Under the pieces are notes generated by a model that was given only the letters and a program-made list of their open reading frames with translations, made no database searches and was not told where the DNA came from. Source: Gigaspora rosea (Eukaryota; Glomeromycota; Glomeromycetes; Diversisporales; Gigasporaceae). Taken from it: 64,000 nucleotides of DNA. Made by a program: the position numbers and the translations under genes. How positions within the stretch are numbered: the stretch's first letter is position 1; each line of letters starts with the position of its first letter. The stretch is from positions 251,858 to 315,857 of the forward strand of contig QKWP01000232.1 of the NCBI GenBank assembly GCA_003550325.1, read 5' to 3'. Positions 11,994 to 23,388 of this stretch are shown piece by piece.

Positions 11994-12286
11994 TGGGGTG
12001 TTACGTATTAAAACAGCAATTTTTTGAAAATTGAGGTTTCATTAGATTTATATAAATTTTGGCATGATCGATATTTTTCAATTATAAAATGAAAGCCGAT
12101 TTGCATAATAAAAAATCGATAATTGTAAAAGAAAAATTACACGAGGCCGTGTAAGGCCAACACATCACGAGATTACCCGATAGTCACCTGTTACTCAAAA
12201 TCGGATTAGTCCGAAAATCAAAACAAATGAATTATCTCAAAATAAAATATATATAAAAAATGGCTGTTTTAATACGTAACACCCCA
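11994..12286. mobile_element. MITE family Y, intact copy (TGGGGTGTTACG ends)
   Basis: Perfect inverted ends of at least 24 bp: TGGGGTGTTACGTATTAAAA at the left and its exact complement ending CACCCCA at 12286, each next to TA. The 293-bp interior has no open frame. TA duplication and size fit a Tc1/mariner-derived MITE. A second copy, split by other insertions, lies at 16164-18283. Confidence 0.85.
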
Positions 12287-12289
12287 TAT

Positions 12290-12617
12290 GGTTATTTATA
12301 TGCCGTGATTTGTGCTTTTAATTAGATGACTCTTTACATGCATGTATCGTTATACTAAATTTGTTAAATCGATTAATCAGGTTTTGTATCAATCACAATC
12401 ATCATTCACAATCACAAATCACAAATCACAATCACAAACAAAAAACATTATAAAATTATCGTCGGTCACAAGTGTCTCTTACATTTTTACCAATCATTTT
12501 GCACGTGTGAAAATGAGATGGTATAAATGGTCAATGATCACACGTCATGGGAAATTAATATTGAATGTATGTACTATAATCAAGAACATTAGTGTTAATA
12601 TGCTCTAACCGGTTTTT
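12290..12617. other. no recognisable gene; short ACAATC-type repeats
   Basis: The only open frame (12342-12608) is driven by a CACAATCACAAATC simple repeat around 12395-12440 and is not protein-like. Confidence 0.4.
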
Positions 12618-12785
12618 GGGAATAGGAATCTTTGATGATGAAAATAAAATTAAAAAAAAATTTTAGAAGCTGATAAAACTAAACCTACGATTGAATCACC
12701 AAAGCATCCAAATAATATGTTAATATACGAGAAATATCCAACAGATTACTGTAGAATCATTTGAAATTCCTGATAATTTATAAAT
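12618..12785 (+). pseudogene. kinase C-terminal tail (detached end of copy D)
   Basis: The sequence closely matches the coding tail of the kinase at 22260-22441: IGIFDDENKIKK, a Lys/Thr-Lys-Pro phrase, SPKHPNNM and the closing EIPDNL. It has an expanded A run that shifts the frame and a deletion after the PNNM phrase. The next 550 bp also match the 3' flank of the gene at 22442-22950. The piece was therefore duplicated together with flanking DNA. Confidence 0.8.
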
Positions 12786-13345
12786 TAAAATAAATTTATT
12801 TAAAAGTACAAAGGTTTATCAAATGAATTTTATAAATTTGAATTTAATAAAGTTTGAAAAATCATAAAACATTTCATTAAAGAAACTTTAAATAGTATTT
12901 AGATTGCTTTGTAATCTTTTTTGCTGTTTAATAACTTGTTGACATTTTTCAATTATTTTTTACAATTATAATAGTGCTCAATTGGTGTATATCGGTATTT
13001 AATTCTAGCTGCTAGTAAAAAATTCGGTCTAACAACCAAGTACATACTTTGTAACTAGATGTACGAATAAATTTTGTCAAATAAGTATACTCGTTAGTTA
13101 TGAATAACTTACTCGAAAATATTACAATGTATTAAAAATGATTTTAGAACATAAGGCACAAATAGTTATAATTTTTCTTTTCCAAAGTAGTTCTTGAGAA
13201 ATGAATTTCATACTCAGAAATCTCTTTTACATGTTCAAAGGTCGTAAGAACAAAAATATAAGAAGAACCAATGTGGCAAATTATTCGCCTTACGCAAAAA
13301 TTTCAATTATGTTATATGATTGACTTAATGGTTGATAAATATCAA
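12786..13345. repeat. segmental duplication, copy 1 (3' flank of a kinase gene)
   Basis: Colinear with 22442-22950. Shared phrases include AAAAGTACAAAGGTTTATCA, AACAACCAAGTACATAC, and the AGAAATCTCTTTTACATGTT block followed by CAAAGGTC. Small indels of 1-30 bp separate the copies. This is non-coding. Confidence 0.8.
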
Positions 13346-15629
13346 ACTATGGTCGCTTTCAAGCATCAATCTCAATGTGACTAGCAAATGATCGTATTAG
13401 TGCTCTAGCATAATTATATTTAATAAAATTTTTGCGAAAAATTGAAATATGCAATTTATGACATAATTGAAATCTTTTCAAGCATCTATGTGGTTAGTGA
13501 GTGATTATACATACTAGTGCTCATTTGTTATGATCAATCAAAATAATCATTGAAGTCAATACTTGAGTGGTCCCCTATTGATTTCTATCATTTTGTCAAA
13601 TTTTATTGTCAAAAATTAAAAAAAAAATAAAAATAAATAAAAAATAAAAAACATAAGTGTTCATCCAAAAGAATGCAACAGATATTACTGATCATCGTAA
13701 TTCTAGTGAAGCATCAACTTTAGACTCCATTTACTGATTTTACCAACTAAAATATGCTATTTCAATACCCTGTTTCTCTATTTTTTATGAATCTATTAGC
13801 TTTAAACAAAGCTGCTACTAGATATAAAGTATTAAATATTTATTTATTTATAAATACAATTATTAATTAGCTAATTTTGAAAAATCTCTTTCCTGTAAAT
13901 CTGAAAACCATATTGCAAACAAAAAATGATATAGCAAAGCTAATGGAATAAGAACTAGATAATTAACTATTACTGTACCACCTTTTGGGCAACCTTTGAA
14001 ACAATTTAACTAAAGCTTGAAGAGAAGTTATACTGAAACATAGAAGAAAAGAAAAATTTTTAACACCGAGAATTTTTAGTCATTTCATGCAACCTCTCTT
14101 TAACTAACTACCCTCAACCATGGAGCATTCCAATACCTTGGAGAGTATCCAAAAATTAACCCAGTTACAAAATACAGAGAATATAGACAGTATATCCTGA
14201 ATGCCTGCTCCATTAGCAAAGCACTACAAAACAATAGCAATTTGTTCCATACAGGCATTGCGTTAAAAGTTTCAGGCCTAAAGACAGAATGTGTTTCTAA
14301 TCAAGAAACAATAGCTTAAATGTTGAGAGGGTAATATGAAAATGCTGCAAAAAAAAAATTATAACCCTCATTATCAGTTAAATATAGAAAAACATTACTC
14401 CAGAAATCCACCAGTTTTAGGTCTTATTTGTGTTGGATTACCGCATCAAATGAAGAGATTAATGACGGAATAATTGAATTTGTTGCCATTTGAATGAAAG
14501 ATAAGAGATGGCAAGTATTTTTTATTGTTTTTTGGGCTTCTCTATTTTTTTTTATTTTTCATAAAAACTTTTAATGCGAGAAATAAATAATAATTCATTG
14601 CTATCGAAAATGATCATGGCAGAGCGATCTCTTCGTATATTCTATTGATAGTAAAATTTTCAAAAGCAGGTATAAAAAAAGATGGTTTGTTGTAAAAAAT
14701 TTGTTGATTGAAATGAAAAATTCATATAATGTTTTTTACTAATAAAAAATGGGTTATTACGTAATAAACTTTATCAATTGACGCATATTCATTATAATGA
14801 AAAAAACGCTTAATTAATTTTAAATATTTTCCTAGAGGTTATATCCACCAATTATTCTTCCTGAATCGGTTAACCTAAGAACTGTACCACTACAATTATT
14901 CGCAATAAAGTTATTAGTCCACACAATGTTGATGTTCGTTTGCAGTCAGATTTTTTTATTAATTTAAATTACAGCTGTTTTCATAAATTCTGAAATCGAT
15001 GGTGACCGAATCGATAGGTTTTTGATCCGGCCGACGTAGGTAACTTATTGATTCCGATTCGGTAACTTATCGATTCAGTCGTCCCCAATTGTTCAAAGTG
15101 TCCTAGAATTTATGAAAAAAAAACTGCAAATCTAAAATTTTTTCGAAAAATTGAAAAAATGAGTCAGTGGTAATACAAAACGACAAATCAACTTTATGTG
15201 GCCTACTCATTGCGTGTTGCTTAATAACTAAGTGTAAAAATCATCTCTTTTTTCGATCTGGCACACAAAATATTCGAATGCACGTCAAATTCTTAAAATC
15301 TGATTTTTTCCGGCTTGAATAGTAACACCGTAATTAAAAGATTCCTCAAATAATTTGTAACAATCATTATTCATCACCTAAAAATAAGACTAAGAAATTA
15401 GTAATTTTATTTTTATTGGATTCTTAACATTTCACATATTAATTGAAATTCCTAACAACTTTGTACGCACTTCTACCACAGAGGTAACGATTTTCCTATT
15501 GATTTGTGTCTTATTAATAAATATTACATTGTTATAAACATTATGAATATGAAAACTTTTAATAATCATAGAAGCCTGTGTAGAGATGTGCCGTGTCAGT
15601 ACTATATGTCTGTACGATACTTACTGTAC
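13346..15629. other. no confident gene; one possible coding relic
   Basis: Around 14110-14500 (plus strand) local composition is less AT-biased and an interrupted frame (NPVTKYREYRQYILNACSIS) could be an old transposon-type protein, but no domain can be named. A loose inverted repeat spans 14938-15135, listed separately. Confidence 0.4.
14938..15135. repeat. inverted repeat rich in CGAT motifs
   Basis: Outer arms near GCAGTCAGATTTTTTT and AAAAAAACTGCAAATCT, and inner arms TTTTCATAAATTCT and AGAATTTATGAAAA, are inverse complements. The centre carries CCGAATCGATA and TATCGATTC. It may be a degenerate MITE. Confidence 0.45.
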
Positions 15630-16332
15630 TAGGGTGATAAACGGACTAAGTAATCAAAACTATGTCAGGCGTATTAGTAATTTTAATATGATCAGGTTTC
15701 ATCAGTGAAATTAAAAATGATTGACTAAATATTCATTATTTATAAAGAAAAGTACAAAATTCTAAAAGATTCCTCTGAATATTGCGCTTCTTTTTCTAAT
15801 TTCTTTTGAGTAAAATCTCTTCATGAGAACTATCTCTAAAAAGTTACGCTCGATTTTTCGCAAAAGCTCAAGTAAATTTTTTTGGTTGTACTTATTGTAC
15901 GGTTGTATGAATTTTGTTTAATAAATTTATATGTTCTATTAGTTGAACACCTAAACTTTACATATTAACATAAAATATTCGAGCGTAACTTTGTTTTTTG
16001 ACAAATTAAAGACATTTTGTAAAAATTTTCAAGAAATTACTTGTCTTTTTAGTAAGTTGAATCGAATCGGATTGAAATTTTTAATAAATATATTAAAATT
16101 ACTGTTATATTGATGTAGCGATAATGATTGTTTTCCATGTAACATAAAAATCTGCAATATATATGGGGTGTTATCTATTAAAGCAGCCCTTTTTTGCAAT
16201 TTTTGAAAATGAGTTTTCATTAGATTTATATAAATTTTGACATGATTTATATTTTTCAATTATAAATAAAAGTCGATTTGCATAATAAAAATCAAGATAA
16301 TTGTAAAAGAAAAATTAGTAAGGGGCCGGTCT

Positions 16333-17745
16333 ACGGACCAGAGACCCGTAAAAATTTGTATATAAACTAATACAAATTAATGCAAATTTATATTAATTAT
16401 GCAAATTAAACCAAATTTCTATATCCATTTAAAAAAATTTTCATGAATTCTATCACGCAGTTGTCAAGAAAATTTCGTTCAAAGTATGGAAAATTTCACT
16501 GTTCCTTAGAAAATAGCCACAACAGAATTTTCCTAAACTTTGAACAAACTTTCTTGACAACTACTTGATAAAATTTGATGAAATTTTTTTTAACAAATTT
16601 TACTATTTAATACAATTTATTTAAAAAAATTTTCATCGAATTCTATCAAGTAGTTGCCAAGAAAATTTCGGTCAAAGTTTGGAAAAATTATCACCGTTCC
16701 TTAAAAAAATAACCGTGACAGAAATTTTCCTAAACTTTGAACAAAATTTCTCAACAACTACTTGATAGAATTCAATGAAAATTTTTATAATAAATTTTAC
16801 TATTTAATACAATTTATTTAAAAAAATTTTCATCGAGTTCTATCAAGTAGTTGTCAAGAAACTTTTGTTCAAAGTTTAGAAAATTTCTGTCGCGGCTATT
16901 TTTTTAAGAAACGGTGAAAACTTTTCTATACTTTGAACGAAATTTTCTTGACAACTACTTGATAGAATTCGATGAAAATTTTTTAAATGGATATTACTAA
17001 TTCATAGGATTGATGTAAACAAGTTTTCACTGAATTCAGTTTGTAGTTGTCAAGAAAATTTGCCGAGAAATTTAAAAAAATTCTACTTCACGCCCATATC
17101 ACATAATGATTGGTACGTGTAAAATCACGCGAAATGGTACGTGTTCGTAGCAGTGATAGCGCATATCTGCGATAGCATAATCTGCGCATAAATTTGATTT
17201 TATCGCAGAAGCATATGCGTAGCATATTCGCATATCGGGATTAATTAATAGAGCACAATCTGCACATAAAATGGCCGACATTAAAGATAATGTAATATCG
17301 GAACATTTCCAGTCAATAAAGCGAGACCAACTGGATTTTCAAAAAATTTTTCGTATTGTTCCGTGACTGTATAAAATTTTCCGAAATTTCCCGTAACCCT
17401 ATGTATATCTAAATTTTTTTTACTATGAGGGAGAGGTGGGACTCTGAGAATACAGAATCCAGTTGGTCTCTACTAAATACAAAACACGAACATGGTAGTC
17501 GGGATTTTCAGGGAGTATAGTACTTTATCTGGTAAGTTCATGATTGGTTCAGTAACTTACGATAAAAATTTATAAATTACGGTAATTTTACAACCCTGGT
17601 GCATATTTCGCATGTTCTACTTAATTCGCATAGTTTGCAGCATAATTTTAAAAAGTTTATCGCATAATTCGCATAAATCGAATTGTAAAGCAGGCAGAAT
17701 TTGGGTCTGTCGCAGCAGAAAGTGAGGATCCCTAGTCCGTAGATG
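16333..17745. mobile_element. composite element with palindrome array and GCATA-rich half
   Basis: Possible inverted ends are TCTACGGACCAGAGACCC at 16332 and GGATCCCTAGTCCGTAGA at the right. The left half holds a tandem array of imperfect palindromes. The right half (about 17099-17710) is full of CGCATA, GCATAT and TGCGCATA motifs in both orientations. No coding frame was found. Boundaries are approximate. Confidence 0.45.
16430..16990. repeat. three tandem imperfect palindromes, ~195-bp period
   Basis: Units at about 16430-16590, 16621-16785 and 16811-16990. Each begins TTTTCATCGAATTCTATCAA (or a variant), passes through AGTTGTCAAGAAAATTTCGT, and mirrors back to GAATTCGATGAAAA. Units are separated by a shared AT spacer (ACTATTTAATACAATTTATT). 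A half-unit follows at 17020-17080. Each unit could form a stem of about 75 bp. Confidence 0.8.
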
Positions 17746-17761
17746 CGTTAGACATTAGTGT

Positions 17762-18121
17762 TAGCTCTCCCACAAAAAATTTTACCACCCACGTGATTTT
17801 GACCAATCAAAATTTAAGATCAGGTGTAACGAGATGGTCAAAACAAACGTGTTTTGTTTTCTAAGTAAAAGTTACGCGTAAAGATAAACTTCGTTATAGT
17901 TAGGGTTAGGGTGAGAAAAGCGTAGGGTTAGGGTCGAGTTTATTAGTAAAATTTCACAAGGAACATTTTTAATTAAGCCGCAGAAGGTGGTTTCCTAATT
18001 AAAATTTAGAGCTATTCGCGTTTTTTTGTAAAAAAGTTGTTTCGCTTCGATTTTTGCGTTACACCTGATTCTGAAATTCGATTGGCAAAATCACGTGGGG
18101 TAAAAGTTTTGTGGGATAGCT
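17762..18121. mobile_element. MITE with internal TTAGGG repeats, copy 1
   Basis: Inverted ends of about 65 bp: TAGCTCTCCCACAAAA at the left and TTTTGTGGGATAGCTA at the right, then GATCAGGTGTAACG against CGTTACACCTGATTC. The middle has GTTAGGGTTAGGG and TAGGGTTAGGGTCG, which match the canonical fungal telomere unit. A second full-length relative is at 39862-40206. Confidence 0.75.
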
Positions 18122-18419
18122 ACGTATGAGCATTGCGTAAGACCAACACATCACGAGATTACCCGATAGTCACCTGCTACATTTAAAATCGTGAAATTAA
18201 ATTAATCCCGGATCAATCCGAAAATCAAAACAAATGATTAAACTCAAATAAAATTTATATAACAAAAGGCTGTTTTAACAGATATAGTTTATTACTTAGT
18301 CCGTTTATCACCCTTAACCCTTTTAATCGCGTTTACCAATTCACTGTTTAACCGTGTTGTGCAATTCACATTTTGTTCAGAAATTAATTTTTTTTTTCAA
18401 AGAAATAAAACGCGTTGTA

Positions 18420-19531
18420 CCTTAACATGTCGTTGCCAGAAGGTTTAAAATTTCCAAGATATTGGCAAAAAAAAAAACGAAATGGAGCTTTGACGGCTGC
18501 AAAAGTTTTTGCAAAAAGAAGGCGCCGAACTTGTCGGAAAGAGATGCTTGAAGTTATTACGGAAATAACCTTGAAGCAATAATTGAAAACTTCGGAAAAG
18601 CCACAGTGCAGCATTAAAAGGCACTGTCGTTGAAAAAGAAACTTGGTGGTGTTAGTATTTAATTTTTTATAAAAATGATACACATTGATTCTGGAGGACT
18701 AATCTTTATAAATTATTATAGAACAAGAAAATTCCCACACTCCAGGGAGAAGAAGGCGTCGAATAAAACTCCGTTTTCTTCGTATTGCGGTCTTGGCGAA
18801 GTGTTGAAAAAAACTCAATATAGACGGAAACGGACTCGCCTCAATTCCGCAATCTCAGCCAGGTAAATGACATACGAAATATTTCAAATCTAAGCTAAAG
18901 AAATATATTAATAATTTCAATATTTACATTTAAAATTTCAGCTACCTCAAACCGCGACGAAGATAATCTGCCATGAGGATCTGCGTGGACATGATTATCT
19001 TAAAGCTCAGGGCCATGGGTCCTGTGCAAGGTAGTAACAAGGCTGTTAGAAGTGATTTCGTTTCCGTCATTTTAAGTATGGCTGTTAGCTTGGTAAACGG
19101 ACTCCAAATGTTTCCCCAAATCGAGATTATGGGGTAGAGTCGAACGGGCGCGTCGACTACGCAATCAAAAAGGCAGAAAAAATTATTTGCGTAGTCGACA
19201 CAAAATTAATGCAATGCAAAAGAGCATGCGGTGTAAGTAAAATATTTAATTGTACATAAGTATGTGAAACCGGTGTTAATAATTTTTAGTCTTAATGCTT
19301 TTCGCTAATTTTTATGTTAAGACCAACCTCGGCAGACGAAAAACGATGAGGAGGGGAAAATACGAATACGTTTACGGGATCACCACTACGGCAACCGAGT
19401 GGTATTTCCTTCTATACGGCACGGAAAGAATTTATTATTCCAAACACTTTTTTGACTCATTGATTGAGACGCTTGAAAGTGACCATAATAAATTCACATT
19501 GATTTCTGATCTTAAAATAACTTATAAGTGA
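18420..19531 (+). pseudogene. PD-(D/E)XK-nuclease-like domain protein, degraded
   Basis: The plus strand carries a broken coding sequence whose last third resembles the nuclease-like domain common in repeated glomeromycotan proteins, including Crinkler-type ones. Visible pieces are EDLRGHDYLKAQ and SNKAVRSDFVSVIL (18975-19085), GRVDYAIK with the acidic residue of the fold (19150-19170), and a following ICVVDTK, where an acidic-x-Lys motif is expected. YVYGITTTATEWYFLLYGT (19370-19425) is a typical closing strand block. Frame changes between the blocks, two weak introns (about 18863-18940 and 19214-19290) and an unrecognisable N-terminus indicate decay. Earlier sequence (18427-18870, basic Arg/Lys-rich) may belong to the same gene. 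Activity is not expected. Confidence 0.55.
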
Positions 19532-19905
19532 AAGTGAATATTTCTTGGACAACGAAAGTAAGGTGTTTTCAAGCAACACGCTTGATATTATTACCTGGCG
19601 ATTGTGGCAGTGAACAACTATTACAGCGATATTTAGTTATCCATAGTTAAAAGGCCAATATACAAATCATAATATAATGAAAAAAAAATTAAAAATGTTT
19701 CATTTACAACTCTTGTAATCCATGATGCAATGGTTTCATAAATGGTTTCATCTGACGCAACTTTGACGATTAGATAATTTTTTAACAAAGAACCTTTCTT
19801 ATATTAAATAATAAGCTACAAAAAGTTCACAAAATTAACAAAATTAATTTTTAGCTTTACATTGAATCTGAAATCAATGTTTTTTTTTATTTCGGATACA
19901 ATAGT
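19485..19905. repeat. dispersed repeat R, copy 2
   Basis: Matches 1483-2035 with indels (TTTCTTGGACAACGAAAGTA, AAGCAACACGCTTGATATT, AACTATTACAGCGATATT, ..GGATACA). Its left edge overlaps the end of the nuclease-like remnant, and the segment carries no gene. Confidence 0.7.
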
Positions 19906-20433
19906 TCATCCGGGAAATGTCAAATCAATCACCAAACAAATGGACTGAATAGATATAATAACGAACAAACTTCACATAGACTAAATTATTTCCATTCTGA
20001 AAGGAAGTCTTGTGCTTCATCAATCATCATGAATTATAATATTCATTGTAAATTTCGTCATGAACTTCATTAGCTGCGTTGTTCGTCATTTCGGCAACTC
20101 GAAGTTGCCTGAAGAAACGGTTTCATCATGCGTCGCTCATAATTAAACCCTTGTAGGCAAATTTGCTTGCAAATTTCATTTCCAAATGGTTTCACACAAA
20201 ATTCCGACTTAGAAACCTTAATTCTTAGTCCGGAACTTACAAACCAACGAAAACATTGAATAACATTCAAAATTCTAGATGACATAACTCAAATTAAAGA
20301 CGTTACCTATAATAAGTTTTACTACCATAATAATGCAAAATTCTGTAAAAATAGTAGCACACATGCGTTTAAAATTATTTAGCCGCTGGTTCTGATTTGC
20401 TTTCTTCCCCATATTAAAAAAAAATAAAATAAA
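19906..20433. other. no recognisable gene
   Basis: Upstream region of the Sel1-kinase gene. It contains ordinary AT-rich sequence; no core promoter element can be picked with confidence. Confidence 0.4.
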
Positions 20434-22441
20434 ATGAATCAAAATGATTTGGTTTATCATGAAAAATCAACCGATTTAGACCCTTATACCCTTGGATACA
20501 ATTATGAACATGGTATAGGGATAGAAAAGGATGAAAATAAGGCATTCGTTTATTACCAAAAATCTGCTGATATGGGTAATACTGAAGGAATATATCAAGT
20601 TGGAAAATGTTATTATTATGGAACCGGAGTTGAAAAGGATGAACATGAGGCATTCATATATTATCAAAAATCTGCATAGATGGGGAACGCGTTGGATATT
20701 GTTATGATTATGGAATTGGAGTTGAAAATGATGAACATAAGGCATTTGTTTATTACCAAAAATCAGCAGAAATGGGACACGTTGGTAGAATGTGTAATGT
20801 TGGATATTGTTATGATTCTGGTATCGGAGTTGAAAAGGATGGACACAAGGCATTTATTTATTTTAAGAAATCTGCAGAGATGGGAGATGATATGGGAATG
20901 AATAACGTCGGAGAATGTTATCAATTTGGTAAAGGATTTAAAAAAGACGAAAATAAAGCATTTTTTTATTATCAAAAAGCTGCCGAAATGGAGAATAATA
21001 TTGCGATTTATAATCTTGGAGAATGTTATCAGAAAGGAATTGGAGTTAAAAAGGATTTAAAACGAGCTTTTGAATTGTATTTGAAATCTGCTAAACTGGG
21101 ATATGTTGATGTGATAAAAAATGTTGGATATTGTTATCGGAATGGTATTGGGACAAAAAAGGACTTAAAAGAAGCTGAATATTGGTTTCGAATGTAAGTT
21201 CTTATTTAAAAACTAAATTTTGATCAGAATACTAAATATTTATATAATAATTATAATTAATAGGGAGAAAACCAAATTTAAAGGTAGGTTTTTTTTTCTT
21301 TTTTTTAGTTCAGCTTCATATTGCCAAGCCTTTATATTTATTATTTTACAATAAACAGAAATAGAGAAATTTTCATATTCTGATGTTGATAACAACGTGG
21401 AAAAAATATTGAATAGCGAAAGATATCAATTATTATGGATTCCGTACAACAAATTTGAAGATATTAAAGTGATTGGAAAGGGAGGGTTTGTAACTGTGTA
21501 TTATGCTAAATGTATAATTCGTTATAAGAATTCTTGTAAAGAATATTCATTCGCAATTAAAAAATTCATGATCTAAATTTTTTTGACGAGGTAAATTTAT
21601 TTAGTTTTGTTTAGCAATTAAGTTCATGACTGATATATGCTTTTCTTACAGTTGAAAACGTTTTGCGAAATCGGATATAAAAGTCCATCATTCTTGAGAT
21701 GTTATGGACTATCAAGAGATGATTTAGGAAATTACATTCTTATTTTGAAATATGCGGAAAAAGGATCTTTACGTAATAATCTTCATGAAGTATCGCAGAT
21801 GAAATGGGAAGAAAATTAAATTTATTAAGTTGCATAACATCTGATCTTGAAGCAATTCATTCACAAGGATTAGAACATCGAGATCTTCATAGTGGAAATA
21901 TTCTGCAAGACGAATAGATAATGCTTATATTACAGATTTGGGACTCTCTAATGCAAACAATGAAGTGATCGGTGTTTTACCTTACATGGCACCAGAGATT
22001 TTACAAAGAAACCCATATACTCAGGCAGCTGATATTTATGATTTAGGTATTATTATGACGGAAATATCAGCAGGAAGAAAAGCTTTTGATGGATATAATT
22101 TTGATAACGAACTTGCGTTGAAAATTTGTTATGGATTACAACCAACATTTACATCCGGTATTCCTGAATGTTATATTGAATTAACAAAGCGATGCATGGA
22201 TTTAGACCCGAGAAAACGACCTACTATCCGAGCTGTTAATTGTTTAATTACTTATTGGATTGAAGAAATAGGAATCTTTGATGATGAAAATAAAATTAAA
22301 AAACAATTTTTAGAAGCTGATAAAACTAAACCTATTATTGAATCACCAAAGCATCCAAATAATATGTATATCAGTAAACCTATCGATATCCGAGAAATAT
22401 CAGACAGATTAGAATCGTATGAAATTCCTGATGATTTATGA
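20434..22441 (+). pseudogene. Sel1-repeat protein kinase (copy C), nearly complete
   Basis: The N-terminal half has about seven Sel1 repeats (GYNYEHGIGIEKDENKAFVY, and so on, to NGIGTKKDLKEAEYWFRM). Introns 21194-21263 and 21284-21359 flank a 20-nt microexon (21264-21283) that keeps the frame into the kinase. The kinase has glycine loop IGKGGFVTVYYAK, AIKKF with the ATP-site lysine, intron 21591-21651, HRDLHSGN, DLG in place of DFG, MAPE and DIYDLGIIM. It runs through the full C-lobe to an acidic tail ending at TGA 22441. Breaks are TAG at 20677-20679 plus a small deletion just after, a lost base near 21570, a lost A near 21815, and a shift near 21915. Several fall in homopolymers, so sequencing error is possible. 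Sel1 repeats bind protein partners, and the kinase would phosphorylate Ser/Thr or Tyr targets; substrates are unknown. Confidence 0.85.
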
Positions 22442-22950
22442 ATTATTAAAAAGTACAAAGGTTTATCATTTAATAAAAAATCATGAACCATTTCATTAAA
22501 GAAAACTTAAATAGTATTTAGTTAGCTTGTAATCTTTTTTGCTGTTTAAAAACTTAGACATTTTTCAATTATTTTTTACAATTATAATAGTGTATTGCTT
22601 CTAGTAAAAATATTCATTCCAACAACCAAGTACATACGTACTTACATACTTAAGCAAATAAACTTTGTGACTAGATGTACGAACAAATAAATATACAAGT
22701 ACATACTCGTAAGTTTTGAATAACGCATTGTTATATATACTTGAAAATATTACATTAAAAACAATTTTAGGAATAAGTAACAATAGTTATAATTTTTCAT
22801 TTCCAAAGTAGTGTCTTGTTGGGTCTCGATAAAATGAATTTCCCATTCAGAAATCTCTTTTACATGTTCAAAGGTCATAAGAACAAAAATATAAGAAACT
22901 AACACGAAAATTTTCAATTATTTATATGAGTTGACTTAATAGTTAACCCA
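22442..22950. repeat. segmental duplication, copy 2 (kinase 3' flank)
   Basis: The 3' flank of kinase copy C, colinear with 12786-13345 (see there). Non-coding. Confidence 0.8.
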
Positions 22951-22951
22951 C

Positions 22952-23380
22952 TCCTATCTTTTTTTATCGGCATGCTGTATATCGTTTCCAATAATGTTAA
23001 GATTAGACGTAGATCGTTTTGATCATTGGCTAAGTTTTTACTCGTGACCCGCCACATTTCCTTTTGGGCTAAAACGTAAAGGATTTTCATCAATTAATTT
23101 ATATTATCTTATCGATATCGATATCATATATATCAGATATATCAAGATAGTTTAGATAATAATAACGATAACGATATCGATATCGATATTGATATAGCCC
23201 CAAAAATTTTTTATCGTATTCGGGTTGTATTTATAAGATTTTTAAGTTCGACGATTTTTGATTCCATAATAAGATGTATGCATTGCCATGTAAACTTTAT
23301 TTGAAATTGTTAACAAATTCTCAGATTATTCCCGATTATAGCTATACTTCCATAGTTAGATGATGCGTCTTAAAAGGTTT
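22952..23380. repeat. host repeat H, left half of interrupted copy
   Basis: Matches 35311-35774 almost base for base (CTATCTTTTTTTATCGGCAT, GTTAGATGATGC). It contains a GATATC-rich stretch at 23096-23190. At 23381 the match breaks because an 8-kb transposon begins. The repeat resumes at 31371. Confidence 0.9.
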
Positions 23381-23388
23381 ACTAAATA
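23381..23388. repeat. 8-bp target-site duplication, left
   Basis: ACTAAATA, identical to 31363-31370. The uninterrupted paralogue at 35.78 kb has a single ACTAAATA at the same place. Confidence 0.9.

Larger units (their letters stand above)
16164..18283. mobile_element. MITE family Y, copy 2, split by insertion
   Basis: Starts TGGGGTGTTATCTATTAAAG and follows the 11994-12286 copy to about 16320 (..GTAAAAGAAAAATTA). It resumes at about 18132 with AAGACCAACACATCACGAGA and runs to GGCTGTTTTAACAGATA. The last bases of the right end are missing. About 1.8 kb of other repeats sits inside. Confidence 0.75.
15632..18313. mobile_element. element family X, copy 1, split by nested insertions
   Basis: The left end GGGTGATAAACGGACTAAGT is matched by the exact complement ending CACCC at 18313. 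The left body (15632-16160) and right stub (18284-18313) together correspond to an uninterrupted relative at 55058-55597, which joins the same two halves. The roughly 2.1 kb between them is therefore an insertion containing MITE Y and, inside it, two further elements. Non-coding. Confidence 0.75.

Noticed and set aside
20414-20975. Minus-strand frames of 70-125 codons across the Sel1 region
   Set aside because: They are antisense shadows of the Sel1 repeats on the plus strand.
23096-23190. GATATC/GATATCGATATC run considered as a regulatory palindrome array
   Set aside because: Ordinary microsatellite-like drift, and it recurs in the host repeat copy at 35460-35560.
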